From assembly GCF_022761115.1 (NCBI RefSeq), contig NZ_JAKWJS010000001.1, positions 868,001-932,000 of the forward strand: a stretch of DNA of 64,000 nucleotides. The letters run 5' to 3'. Position 1 is the first letter of the stretch, and every line of letters starts with the position of its first letter. The notes under the pieces were generated by a model. That model was given only the letters and a program-made list of their open reading frames with translations. It was not told where the DNA came from and searched no databases. This DNA is from Dyella sp. RRB7 (GTDB taxonomy: Bacteria > Pseudomonadota > Gammaproteobacteria > Xanthomonadales > Rhodanobacteraceae). The translations under genes and the position numbers were made by a program. Positions 24,918 through 35,453 of this stretch are shown piece by piece.

Positions 24918-26759
24918 TCAGCGGGTCACGTCCTCATCGCCAGGCGTGACGCCCGTGGGCTTGGTCCGCACGCGCTTGGGCTCCGGCTCGGCATCGGCCT
25001 GGAACAGCTGATCGAGATCGGCCAGGGCCTCGCGAGTGGTCTGCACGATGCGCGCGTCGTCGTCGTAAACCAGATACTGGCGCTTGAGCAGTTCCGCGTC
25101 GTGACGGCGGAAACGTTCCACCCGATCGGCCGCCTGCTCGGCCGGCATGCCCAGGGCCTCCAGCGTCATGCGCGTCATCTTGAGGCTGGAGTAGAGCGTC
25201 TCGCGAACGGGCAGCTCCACGCCAAGATCCATCAACCGCCATGCGTGCTGGCGATTGCGCGCCCGCGCGACGATCTTCATGGTGGGATACATCCGGCGCA
25301 CCACCCGCGCCGTGCGCAGGCTCGCTTCCGGGTCATCGCTGGCCAGCACGAACACATCGGCCTGATCCGCCTGCGCCGCGCGCAACAGCTCTGGGCGCGA
25401 AGGGTCGCCGTAGAAAATATTGTTGTTGCTGCCAAAGCGCTGGACCAGATCGATCTGCTCTACCGAATGATCCAGCGCCACGAACGAAATACCCTGCGCG
25501 CGCAACACGCGCGCCACGATCTGGCCCATGCGTCCATAGCCGGCGATGATCACGCGCGGCGAGTCGGCCACGATGGTGTCGAACGCGCGCGCCGCCTTCG
25601 GCTTGGCCTGGAACACTTTGCCGAACAGCGCCACCAGCAACGGCGTGATCGCCATCGACAGCGTGATGGCCAGTACCTGCAAGCCGTGCTGCTCGGCGGT
25701 AATGAGGCTCTGCTCGCGTGCCAGCTTGAGCACCACGAAGGCAAACTCGCCGCCGCAGGCCAACAGCACCGCCAGGCGCATCGCGTCCCGTCGATCGAGT
25801 CCGCCCACCACACGCCCCAGCGGCCACAGCAACGCCCCTTTGATCAGCAGCAGGCACGCCACCAGCATCGCCACGCGCAGCGGTTGATGCAGCAGCAGCG
25901 TGACATCCATCGACATGCCGACGCTGATGAAGAACAGGCCGAGCAGCAAGCCCTTGAAGGGTTCGAGATGCGATTCCAGTTCGTGGCGGTACTCCGAGTC
26001 GGCCAACAGCACGCCGGCCAGGAACGCACCCAGCGTTGCGGATACGCCGACGACTTCCATCAACCATGCCGTGCCCATCACCACCAGCAGCGCGGTGGCG
26101 GTGGATACTTCCACCGTGTCGGCCTTGGCCACGAAACGAAACACCGGGCGCAGCAGATAACGACCGCCCACCATCACCGCCACGATGATGCCCACCGTGC
26201 GGCCCACCGCCATCAGGTCGAAGCCATGCTTGGTCGAGGCACTGGCCAGCAAGGGCACGGCGGCGATCAGCGGAATGGCGGCCAGATCCTGGAACAGCAG
26301 GATGGCAAAGGCCTGGCGCCCGTAAGGGGTGCCTGCTTCCTTGCGTTCGGCGAGAATCTGCAAGCCAAACGCCGTGGACGACAGGGCCAGGCTGCCGCCG
26401 ACGATGGCTGCCGCGTTCACGGTGAGCCCGAACAGGTAGTAAGCCGCCGCGCCGATCACCAGGCTGGTCGCCAGCACTTGCAGCAGGCCCGTGCCGAACA
26501 CCTGCCGCCGCATCACCCACAGTCGCTGTGGCGACAGCTCCAGGCCGATCACGAACAGCATCAGCACCACGCCGAATTCGGAGATGGTCGCCACACCCGC
26601 GGTGTCATTGATAAGGCGGAGCTCCTGCGGCCCGATCACGATGCCGGCCATCAGATAGCCCAGCACCGAGCCCAGCTTGAAACGCTTGGTCAACGGCACC
26701 GCGATGACCGTCGCCACCAGGAATACCAGCGCCGTCTCCAGAAAATGGTGGCTATCCAC
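24918..26759 (-). CDS. CPA2-type cation:proton antiporter with TrkA-N domain (KefB/KefC/YbaL-like)
   Basis: A 613-residue inner-membrane protein. Residues 1-380 form about 12 membrane helices typical of Na/H exchangers, including LGYLMAGIVIGPQELRLI, SSTAFGLQILAERKEAGTPY, FQDLAAIPLIAAVPLL and GGEFAFVVLKLAREQSL. Residues 415-540 form a Rossmann RCK/TrkA-N domain (VIIAGYGRMGQIVARVLRAQ, then NNNIFYGDPSRPELLRAAQA and ADVFVLASDDPEASLRTARV). It would exchange K+ or Na+ for protons under nucleotide or glutathione control. A KefF/KefG-type ancillary oxidoreductase is not adjacent. The C-terminus is charged and probably cytosolic. Confidence 0.93.
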   Translation of the reverse strand: MDSHHFLETALVFLVATVIAVPLTKRFKLGSVLGYLMAGIVIGPQELRLINDTAGVATISEFGVVLMLFVIGLELSPQRLWVMRRQVFGTGLLQVLATSLVIGAAAYYLFGLTVNAAAIVGGSLALSSTAFGLQILAERKEAGTPYGRQAFAILLFQDLAAIPLIAAVPLLASASTKHGFDLMAVGRTVGIIVAVMVGGRYLLRPVFRFVAKADTVEVSTATALLVVMGTAWLMEVVGVSATLGAFLAGVLLADSEYRHELESHLEPFKGLLLGLFFISVGMSMDVTLLLHQPLRVAMLVACLLLIKGALLWPLGRVVGGLDRRDAMRLAVLLACGGEFAFVVLKLAREQSLITAEQHGLQVLAITLSMAITPLLVALFGKVFQAKPKAARAFDTIVADSPRVIIAGYGRMGQIVARVLRAQGISFVALDHSVEQIDLVQRFGSNNNIFYGDPSRPELLRAAQADQADVFVLASDDPEASLRTARVVRRMYPTMKIVARARNRQHAWRLMDLGVELPVRETLYSSLKMTRMTLEALGMPAEQAADRVERFRRHDAELLKRQYLVYDDDARIVQTTREALADLDQLFQADAEPEPKRVRTKPTGVTPGDEDVTR

Positions 26760-26854
26760 TCGCGCGCTCCATTCAGGGGATTCGCATTATTTCACGCTGC
26801 GGCCTGTATCGGCTTGATCCTTTCGAGGATGGGCGTTGCGCGATGGAACGCGCA

Positions 26855-27745
26855 TCACGCCGCCAACGGCAGGCTCTGCCACTGCTGCGCGAGAATGACG
26901 GCCAGACGCTCGACCGCCGCCGAGGATTCGGCATCGGCGCGATGCAGGCAAAGTCCCAGTGAGCCCAGCGGCGGCAGGCTGCTCTCGTGAGGCGCCATGG
27001 CACGCACACTCGGCGGCAGGCCGAACGATGTGCGCAGCGACACGCCAAGGCCCGCCGCCACCGCCGCCCAGATACCCGCCAGGCTCGCGCTGGTGAAAGC
27101 GATGCGCCAGGGAATATGCGCGCGGTCGAGCGCCGTGGTGGCCGCCGTGCGCATAAGGCACGGCGCCTCCAGCATCACCAGCGGCAGCGGCTCGTCATCA
27201 TCCAAGGGTTTCGTCAGTGCGTTGTCGGCGGCTGCGATCCAGCGCAGCGGCACCTGACTCAGGCGCTCGGCATGGGGCGTGGTCACGCCGGCGTCCCATG
27301 CCAGGGCGAGATCGAGACGACCCGAGCAGACGCGGTCGAGCAACTCGACATTGCGTGCGATGCGCGCCTCGATACGCACACGGGGATGGGCACGCGCAAA
27401 GCGACCCAGCACATCAGGCAACAGCGCTTCGCCGAAATCTTCCGGCACCCCCAAGCGCACCCAGCCTTCCAGTTCGCTGCCATGCAGGGCTGCGGCCGCC
27501 TCGTCGTTGAGGTCGAGCAGGCGGCGCGCATAGGCCAGCATGGTTTCGCCGGCTTCGGTCAGCGCCATGCCCCGCCCGGATTTGCGCAGCACCGGCGTGC
27601 CGGCCTGTTCCTCCAGCTTCTTGAGCTGCGCACTCACCGCCGAAGTGGAGCGGCCGAGTCGATCCGCCGCCCGCGCGAAGCTGCCCAGTTCCACGCCGGT
27701 GACGAAGCTGCGCAGGACATCCAGATCGAAAGTGATGCGACGCAT
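26855..27745 (-). CDS. LysR-family regulator, divergent from the DUF4865/tautomerase genes
   Basis: A 296-residue LysR regulator. The N-terminal winged helix reads LDVLRSFVTGVELGSFARAA and then ADRLGRSTSAVSAQLKKLEE. The effector domain follows from about residue 90 (WVRLGVPEDFGEALLPDVLG, LDLALAWDAGVTTPHAERLS). It is divergent from the DUF4865 gene with 112 bp between starts, the classic arrangement for a LysR regulator that controls its neighbour. Two perfect palindromes lie in that space. The likely targets are the DUF4865 and tautomerase genes. The inducer is unknown. Confidence 0.92.
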   Translation of the reverse strand: MRRITFDLDVLRSFVTGVELGSFARAADRLGRSTSAVSAQLKKLEEQAGTPVLRKSGRGMALTEAGETMLAYARRLLDLNDEAAAALHGSELEGWVRLGVPEDFGEALLPDVLGRFARAHPRVRIEARIARNVELLDRVCSGRLDLALAWDAGVTTPHAERLSQVPLRWIAAADNALTKPLDDDEPLPLVMLEAPCLMRTAATTALDRAHIPWRIAFTSASLAGIWAAVAAGLGVSLRTSFGLPPSVRAMAPHESSLPPLGSLGLCLHRADAESSAAVERLAVILAQQWQSLPLAA

Positions 27746-27764
27746 GCAGATAGTCCCGTTTTTG

Positions 27765-27779
27765 TGGACTTTCAGTCCA
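27765..27779. promoter_or_regulatory. Palindrome 1, candidate LysR operator (TGGACT-TTC-AGTCCA)
   Basis: A perfect 6-bp inverted repeat with a 3-base spacer lies 20 bp upstream of the LysR start (ATG at 27745) in the divergent promoter region. A second palindrome of identical geometry is centred 20 bp away. The geometry, two sites on one DNA face, fits a LysR-type dimer-of-dimers. The function is inferred. Confidence 0.55.
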
Positions 27780-27784
27780 TTATT

Positions 27785-27799
27785 TTCTGATTTTCAGAA
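27785..27799. promoter_or_regulatory. Palindrome 2, candidate LysR operator (TTCTGA-TTT-TCAGAA)
   Basis: A perfect 6-bp inverted repeat with a 3-base spacer, centre 27792, exactly 20 bp (about two helical turns) from the centre of palindrome 1 at 27772. It lies 58 bp before the GTG of the DUF4865 gene. It may be the activation site, with palindrome 1 the autorepression site; that assignment is inference. Confidence 0.5.
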
Positions 27800-27857
27800 C
27801 GATACTGTCCGCCTTAGCCTAGGTATCGTCAAGCGCCGACCTGGGAAGAGGCCTACC

Positions 27858-28445
27858 GTGATCGCCATGCAATACAGCTTCGCGTTGCCTGCCGACTACG
27901 ACATGGCCATCGTGCGCCAGCGCATCGCCAGCAAGGGACATTTGCTGGACGATTTCGACGGACTGCACTTCAAGGCCTACCTGCACGCCAGCCGCGACCG
28001 TGACGCGCTGGCCACGCGCGAAAACCTGTATGCGCCGTTCTATCTGTGGCGTGACAGCGCAGCGATGCAACGCTTTCTCGGCAGCGCCGGGTTTGCCCAG
28101 CTCGCCCAGGCGTTCGGCTGGCCAGTGATCCGTTGCTGGCCGGTGTGGGATGCCTACCTTTCGCCCGAGGCACGCCATGCCACGCTGGCCTCACGCGAGT
28201 TCGACACCATCGCGCCCTACAGTGCGCTGGACGTGCTGCGCCAGGACGATCGCGACGCGCTGCAGCGCGATATCGAACGCGGCGCGCTGGCCGCGCTGAA
28301 TGCCTTTGAACCCACCACCTGGACACGCGTGCGCTTTCGCCTGTGGGGCGAGCCACACCCGGCACTGGCCGCCGGGCATCGGCAGCTCTACGACGTCGGC
28401 CACGTGTCGCAGCCCAAGGCGCATAGCGCCATGCCGTCCCTCTAG
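27858..28445 (+). CDS. DUF4865 family protein
   Basis: A 195-residue protein. GTG 27858 (VIAMQYSFALPADYDMAIVR) is preceded by GAAGAGG at about 7 bases and fits family N-termini; the ATG at 27867 is the alternative. The family pattern includes ASKGHLLDDFDGLHFKAYLH, LYAPFYLWRDSAAMQRFLG and FGWPVIRCWPVWDAY, with a C-terminal arm VDPTTWT-like FEPTTWTRVRFRLWGEP. The fold is probably a dimeric alpha/beta barrel related to monooxygenase/ABM proteins; catalytic residues are not known. It is followed 15 bp later by a tautomerase gene and is divergent from a LysR regulator. This three-gene set is a recurrent proteobacterial arrangement of unknown substrate. Confidence 0.82.
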   Translation: MIAMQYSFALPADYDMAIVRQRIASKGHLLDDFDGLHFKAYLHASRDRDALATRENLYAPFYLWRDSAAMQRFLGSAGFAQLAQAFGWPVIRCWPVWDAYLSPEARHATLASREFDTIAPYSALDVLRQDDRDALQRDIERGALAALNAFEPTTWTRVRFRLWGEPHPALAAGHRQLYDVGHVSQPKAHSAMPSL

Positions 28446-28460
28446 CCACGGAGCATCGCC

Positions 28461-28841
28461 ATGCCACTCGTACGAGTCGCCCTTCGCCGAGGCAAGTCGC
28501 CGCAACACATCGCGGCCATCCGCAACAGCATCTACCGCGCCATGACCGAGGCGTTCAACGTGCCGCCGAACGATCGCTTCATCCTCGTGCAACAGCACGA
28601 GGCGGAGGAGTTCGACTACGACCCCAACTATCTGGACATCGCACGCACGGACGATCTGGTGATCATCCAGATCGCGTGCAACAACACCCGCACGGTGGAG
28701 CAGAAGAAGGCGTTCTACAAGCGGGTCGCCGAGTTGCTCAGTGTTGAACCGGGGTTGCGGCCGCAGGATGTGTTTATCAACCTGCTGGAGACGTCGAAGG
28801 AGAACTGGTCGTTTGGGAATGGGATGGCGCAGTATGCGTAG
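28461..28841 (+). CDS. Tautomerase family protein
   Basis: A 126-residue protein, MPLVRVALRRGKSPQHIAAI. Proline 2 is the catalytic base once Met is removed, as in the tautomerase superfamily. The rest (TEAFNVPPNDRFILVQQHEA, DDLVIIQIACNNTRTVEQKK and LEETSKENWSFGNGMAQY-like LLETSKENWSFGNGMAQYA) matches the longer Tautomerase_2 type, often called cis-CaaD/MSAD-like or 4-oxalocrotonate tautomerase-like. It probably isomerises an enol or dehalogenates an acrylate. It is co-transcribed with DUF4865 (15-bp gap), likely under the divergent LysR. An inverted-repeat element begins about 18 bp past the stop. Confidence 0.88.
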   Translation: MPLVRVALRRGKSPQHIAAIRNSIYRAMTEAFNVPPNDRFILVQQHEAEEFDYDPNYLDIARTDDLVIIQIACNNTRTVEQKKAFYKRVAELLSVEPGLRPQDVFINLLETSKENWSFGNGMAQYA

Positions 28842-28858
28842 GTGTTGAGCGTTTTCGC

Positions 28859-29163
28859 CAAGGTGCCGCCTACGCGGCGAGCGTTTCGACCTCCTGCCGG
28901 AGGCCGAGTCACTTCTCTTTGCTAGCCCACGCATGCGCAGGAGCGCATGCGAACGGCGAAGCCGGCCCGAAGGGCGAAGGGCAGGATGCCCGGAGTAAAG
29001 AGAAGTAACCCAGAGAAATGGCCTTCAAAGCCAAGGCTCGTAGCGATGCGAGGAATACCAGCCGGAACGGTCTCTGGGGCCTCGTTACAGAACGCCTTCG
29101 CCGCTACACAGCGGTGACACCGTAGCGCTGCGCAACACGCCGCAGCCAAGAGGGCTTAAAGCA
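28859..29163 (+). repeat. Intergenic repeat, copy A (plus orientation), left boundary of the immunity islet
   Basis: About 300 bp that recurs in inverted orientation at 30268-30575. The best conserved block, 28890-29010, is almost identical. It includes a 9-bp palindrome arm pair CGCATGCGC / GCGCATGCG (28930-28951) and the CCTGCCGGAGGC stretch. A second conserved block is at 29098-29138 (CGCTACACAGCGGTGACA and following). In between, the copies diverge. It encodes no credible protein; the translations read from it are repeat artefacts. Confidence 0.85.
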
Positions 29164-29179
29164 GATGTGGCAACGATAA

Positions 29180-29431
29180 TGGATTGCTATAGCTCCTGAA
29201 GGTGGCGGTACCCTTGGTTCTGATCACCACTGGGGCAAGATTGACCCCTCCCTCCAACCCTCTCCCCGAAAGGGCAGATCCGATGTGAACTCTTCAATGA
29301 GCAGCAGTTGGAACCAAGAAGGGCGAATTGCTCGAATGGATGCTGCCGCGGATGATGCAATCAAGAACGGTAGAGGAGACGAGAAAATGGACGTTGAGCT
29401 CGAGCCATGCCGTGGAAAGGGATTGAAATGA
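29180..29431 (+). pseudogene. Possible 3' remnant of a toxin/effector gene overlapping the immunity gene
   Basis: An open frame runs from after a TAA at 29177 to the TGA at 29429-29431. That TGA overlaps the ATG of the immunity gene (ATGA), as toxin-immunity pairs often do. The 3' part from the ATG at 29297 translates as MSSSWNQEGRIARMDAAADD, then AIKNGRGDEKMDVELEPCRG and KGLK. The ending MDVELEPC resembles the conserved tails of DUF4150/Rhs-type toxin C-termini that I remember, but this is pattern memory, not a search. No N-terminal delivery domain or catalytic region is present, so any toxin has been lost. Confidence 0.35.
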
Positions 29432-30093
29432 GAGACGACGATTTCCAGGTTTTCATTGACGAGTTTGGCGAATCGACCAGTCGGATTGTCATACCGCAGT
29501 CAACGATCAGCCGCTGGACTGGAAAATTGCCTGCACGCCTCCTGGGTCAATGGGCTGCCGAGGGTTGGAGCAGCCATGCTGACGGTCTATTCTGGACCGT
29601 CAATCCCAACGAGTACGAGGATCTGGTCGATGAATGGCTGGATGGTACTTCGCTCGAAGAAATCGATGCCTTTCATGCGATCGCGAGGACGGCGTTTGGA
29701 AAGCTTTTCTTGTGTGGCGAAACTACCGGACAGAGCGTGATGATCAACTGTGCGACGAATTCGATTTTCGCATTGCCGAAGAACCTGAAAAAAAAGGATG
29801 ATCGCAGGCTGGACATTTCGATCCGCTCCTTTTTCTGTCTATCCAAGGATTCTTGTGATCTGGATGACGAGGACGGCAAGCCGCTTTTCGGGCGTACCTT
29901 GAAAAAGTTGGGGCCACTAGCGTCTGACGAAATGTACGGATTTGAGCCGGCGATTGTTCTGGGTGGAAAAATGCGGCTAGAAAATCTGCACAAGGTGAAG
30001 CTCGATCAGCATCTGTCGATGCTCCGACAATTGGCCGCACCAGTTCTGCCACTTTCACGTATCGACATCGATACCTTGATTGGCAAGGAATAG
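29428..30093 (+). CDS. GAD-like / DUF1851 T6SS immunity protein (Tdi1-like), orphan
   Basis: A 221-residue protein from ATG 29428, which overlaps the upstream TGA; an in-frame ATG at 29407 adds seven residues. The N-terminal GAD-like domain (about 1-100) has TGKLPARLLGQWAAEGWSSH, ADGLFWTVNPNEYEDLVDEW and AFGKLFLCGETTGQ. The C-terminal DUF1851 (Tdi1 C-terminal) has DGKPLFGRTLKKLGPLASDE, then MYGFEPAIVLGGKMRLENLH and KVKLDQHLSML. In Agrobacterium this architecture (Tdi1) neutralises the Tde1 DNase effector. No intact effector, VgrG or PAAR gene is nearby. Base composition is clearly lower in G+C than its neighbours, a sign of transfer. Confidence 0.85.
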   Translation: MRDDDFQVFIDEFGESTSRIVIPQSTISRWTGKLPARLLGQWAAEGWSSHADGLFWTVNPNEYEDLVDEWLDGTSLEEIDAFHAIARTAFGKLFLCGETTGQSVMINCATNSIFALPKNLKKKDDRRLDISIRSFFCLSKDSCDLDDEDGKPLFGRTLKKLGPLASDEMYGFEPAIVLGGKMRLENLHKVKLDQHLSMLRQLAAPVLPLSRIDIDTLIGKE

Positions 30094-30267
30094 ACTTGCA
30101 TTCTTGCGGTCGTTTAATTCACAACGGGGTACAGAGATAGGATCGGATCGTCAGCAGATTCCTAATCTCTCTCGTAGTTGCCTTACAAGAGAAGCTGAGC
30201 TCCTATTGTATGGGGATGAAATGCAATCCTCTCGGGATTTGGGGGAGCGGGGGCCAAGGCACGAAGT
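30094..30267. other. Low-G+C spacer between the immunity gene and repeat copy B
   Basis: About 170 bp of lower-G+C sequence with no convincing open frame or terminator stem. It belongs compositionally to the immunity islet and not to the core genome. Confidence 0.4.
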
Positions 30268-30575
30268 GCTCCGCTTTAAGTCCTCAGCGGCGCGTTGCGC
30301 AGCGCTACGCTGTCACCGCCGTGTAGCGGCGGAGGTTGTCACCTAGCAGATCACCTCAAGCGTTCGGGCTTTTCCCCGCGCAATGCGGCCAGCTCTTTAG
30401 GCCATTTTCTTTGGGTCACTTTTCTTTGACTCCGGGCATCCTGCCCTTCGCCCTTCGGGCCGGCTTCGCCGTTCGCATGCGCTCCTGCGCATGCGTGGGC
30501 CAGCAAAGAGAAGTGACTCGGCCTCCGGCAGGAGGGCGAAACGCCAGCCGCGCAGGCGGCACCCTGGCGGAATCG
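30268..30575 (-). repeat. Intergenic repeat, copy B (inverted), right boundary of the immunity islet
   Basis: The reverse complement of copy A at 28859-29163. Matching parts include the CGCCTGCGCGG-type end near 30550-30570, the near-identical block at about 30410-30540 with the same GCATGCGC palindrome, and the CGCTACGCTGTCACCGCC block at 30303-30335. The copies differ by scattered substitutions and by the sequence between blocks. The 55 bp from here to the hemB stop holds nothing recognisable. Confidence 0.85.
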
Positions 30576-30631
30576 ACACAACCCGAAGGCGGTTCATCGC
30601 CATCCTGGCCAAGGCGAGGACGAAGCGAACC

Positions 30632-33374
<2,743 letters not shown>

Positions 33375-33481
33375 TGCGCCGTTGACGCCCGAGGATCCCT
33401 TCGGGCGCCACGCGCCGGGCCAGAACGGGTTTGCCGCCGCGCAACGCATACAATGGCCACCCTGCTTGCCTGGCCGCCCCG

Positions 33482-34192
33482 ATGACCGAACCCGTACGCC
33501 TCGCCAAACGTATCGCCGCCCTGGCGCAGTGCTCGCGGCGCGAGGCCGAGATGTATATCGAAGGCGGCTGGGTGCGCGTCGACGGCGAGACGGTGGAAGA
33601 GCCGCAATTCAAGGTGCTCGAGCAGCACATCGAGATCGACCCTCACGCGCAGCTCGAGCCGCCCGAGCCAGCCACGCTGGTGCTGCACAAGCCCGCAGGC
33701 GTCACCGCCGAACAGGCCCGCGCCCTCATCACCGTCGAGAGCCATGTGGCCGACGATGCGTCCGGCGTGCGCGTGCTGAAGCGTCACTTCGCCCGGCTTG
33801 AATCACCCGCGCCCTTGCCCGACAGCGCCAGCGGCCTGCTGGTATTCACGCAGGACTGGCGCGTGAAGCGACGGCTGGAAGAAGACTTCGATCGCATCGA
33901 ACAGGAGATCGTGGTCGAGGTGGCCGGCAAGCTGGCGCCCAACGGACTGGCGTTGCTCAATCATGGGCTGAAGTTCGACCACTACGCGCTCCCGCCGATC
34001 AAGGTGAGCTGGCAGAACGAAACCCATCTGCGCTTTGCCCTGAAGCGCATTGCACCGAGCATGATCGAGAGCATGTGCAACGCGGTGGGGCTGAAGGTCC
34101 TGGCGATCAAGCGCATCCGCCTGGGCCGCATTCCCATGTCACGCCTGCCGCCAGGCCAGTGGCGTTACCTGACCAGCACCGATCGGTTTTGA
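33482..34192 (+). CDS. RluF/RsuA-like pseudouridine synthase family protein with altered catalytic motif
   Basis: A 236-residue protein from ATG 33482. It has an N-terminal S4-type RNA-binding start (LAKRIAALAQCSRREAEMYI, EGGWVRVDGETVEEP) and the RluF-like body VLHKPAGVTAEQARALI, then KVSWQNETHLRFALKRIAPS and CNAVGLKVLAIKRIRLGRIP. In active RsuA/RluF enzymes the catalytic motif is GRLDxxSSGL. Here residues 111-120 are PLPDSASGLL. Counted back from the Ser-Gly, the canonical Asp position is Pro113, and D114 sits one place off. It may be a catalytically dead or rRNA-binding relative. It stands between the S53 peptidase and the hydrolase, all in one direction. Confidence 0.82.
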   Translation: MTEPVRLAKRIAALAQCSRREAEMYIEGGWVRVDGETVEEPQFKVLEQHIEIDPHAQLEPPEPATLVLHKPAGVTAEQARALITVESHVADDASGVRVLKRHFARLESPAPLPDSASGLLVFTQDWRVKRRLEEDFDRIEQEIVVEVAGKLAPNGLALLNHGLKFDHYALPPIKVSWQNETHLRFALKRIAPSMIESMCNAVGLKVLAIKRIRLGRIPMSRLPPGQWRYLTSTDRF

Positions 34193-34255
34193 TGTCTCAT
34201 CCATGCAGGCGCGCCACGCCGGTGCCCTGCCTGCGCAACGAGGCCTGCTGACGCC

Positions 34256-35056
34256 ATGGCTACACCAATCCCGGAATGGTCTGCCTGTCGCTTCATCACC
34301 CTCGACGGGGTGCGCATCGCCTACCGCACCGCCGGTCGCGCGGACGGTGAACCCGTGCTGCTGATTCACGCCTTCGCCAGCCAGTCCGGCAGCTGGGAAA
34401 CGACCGCGGCGGCATTGGTGGCCAACGGCTACCGGGTAGTGGCGCCCGATCTTCGTGGTCATGGTCGCAGCCAGCGGACAGCCACCTACGCGCTGGACGA
34501 TTTCGAGCGGGACCTAACCGCCTTGCTCGATGCGCTCGGACTCGCCCGGGTGCGACTGGTCGGCCATTCGCTGGGCGGGCATCTGGCCTTGCGCCTGGCC
34601 ATGCGCATGCCCGAGCGGGTCAGCCACCTGGTGATCGAGGCCGCGCCGGTACCACCGCGTGACGAGGATGAAGCCGCGACGCTCGCGGCCAGCCAGCCGA
34701 CGCCATCGTGGCGACGATCGCTGCGCCTGCTCGGCATCAGGCGACTGTTCCGGCTGATGCTGCTGAGACAATTCGACGTGCGCGCATCGCGCAGCGTATT
34801 GCGGGAGTTGAAGGCGCCAATGCCGGACTGGTGGCAGCGCCTCGACATGATCGCCTGTCCATGCCTGCTGCTGGCCAGCCACGACGATGGCGCCTTCAGT
34901 GAACGGCTGGACTTACTTGCAACGCATATCCGCCACGCAAGCCCAGGCCGACTCGGCAGCGGTCATCATCTGCATACGCAGCACACGACGGCGTTTGTCG
35001 AGGCGGTGGTGCCTTTCCTGTCGCGACCGGCCCTGACACGGCGCGTGGTTGCTTAG
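34256..35056 (+). CDS. Alpha/beta-hydrolase
   Basis: A 266-residue alpha/beta-hydrolase. The oxyanion loop is VLLIHAFASQSGSW, the nucleophile elbow is VGHSLGGHLALRLA, and the late His lies in GSGHHLHTQHTTAFVEAVVP. The likely Asp is in LLASHDDGAFSE. There is a cap region around residues 130-190 (LLGIRRLFRLMLLRQFDVRA). No signal peptide is seen, so it is cytosolic. The substrate cannot be inferred; esterase, lactonase or peptidase-like activities all fit. The start ATG 34256 lies 63 bp after the pseudouridine-synthase stop. Confidence 0.85.
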   Translation: MATPIPEWSACRFITLDGVRIAYRTAGRADGEPVLLIHAFASQSGSWETTAAALVANGYRVVAPDLRGHGRSQRTATYALDDFERDLTALLDALGLARVRLVGHSLGGHLALRLAMRMPERVSHLVIEAAPVPPRDEDEAATLAASQPTPSWRRSLRLLGIRRLFRLMLLRQFDVRASRSVLRELKAPMPDWWQRLDMIACPCLLLASHDDGAFSERLDLLATHIRHASPGRLGSGHHLHTQHTTAFVEAVVPFLSRPALTRRVVA

Positions 35057-35143
35057 CCTGCGTGATCGCAATGCGCGGTGGTCCGCTCGTTACCGATCTG
35101 GGGCCGGGGTCGTTATGCCTCTCTGGTCGCTGCCACCCGCTAA

Positions 35144-35287
35144 TCTGGCGGAAATGATCTTGATCCCATCAAGGTGCTCGACTGCAAGTCGGCTGACCAT
35201 GGCTACGAATGCGACGTGCAGGGCAGCGGCGGCGTACAGCGCCAGCGGTTCGTGAAGACCGACGACGGCTGGGTGCTGGCGCAGTAA
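35144..35287 (+). pseudogene. 3' remnant of an unidentified gene
   Basis: The frame ending at TAA 35285-35287 reads SGGNDLDPIKVLDCKSADHG, then YECDVQGSGGVQRQRFVKTD and DGWVLAQ. The sharp, well-formed protein end followed at once by a strong hairpin looks like the true 3' end of a small periplasmic-protein gene. A TAA closes the frame at 35141-35143, and no credible start exists between it and the alpha/beta-hydrolase stop at 35056. The upstream part has been deleted or replaced. The parent family is not recognised. Confidence 0.5.
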
Positions 35288-35295
35288 TTGCCGTA

Positions 35296-35331
35296 CCAGG
35301 TGTCGCCAGGCGCCGGCCCGGCGACACCTGG
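35296..35331. terminator. Strong hairpin after the gene remnant
   Basis: A perfect 12-bp stem CCAGGTGTCGCC / GGCGACACCTGG with a 12-base loop, 8 bp past the remnant stop. It lacks a T-tract. It probably ends transcription or protects mRNA of the former gene and insulates the following methyltransferase gene. Confidence 0.6.
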
Positions 35332-35453
35332 CCCGCTGGCATCGCGCTAGCGGTCGCCAACGCGCTCCCTTTATGCTCCCGTGAAGAATGGCTTCGAAAC
35401 AGCCAGCGGGCGGACGCATCCTGCGGCCGCTCCGGGGATCAGGGGGCAAGATA

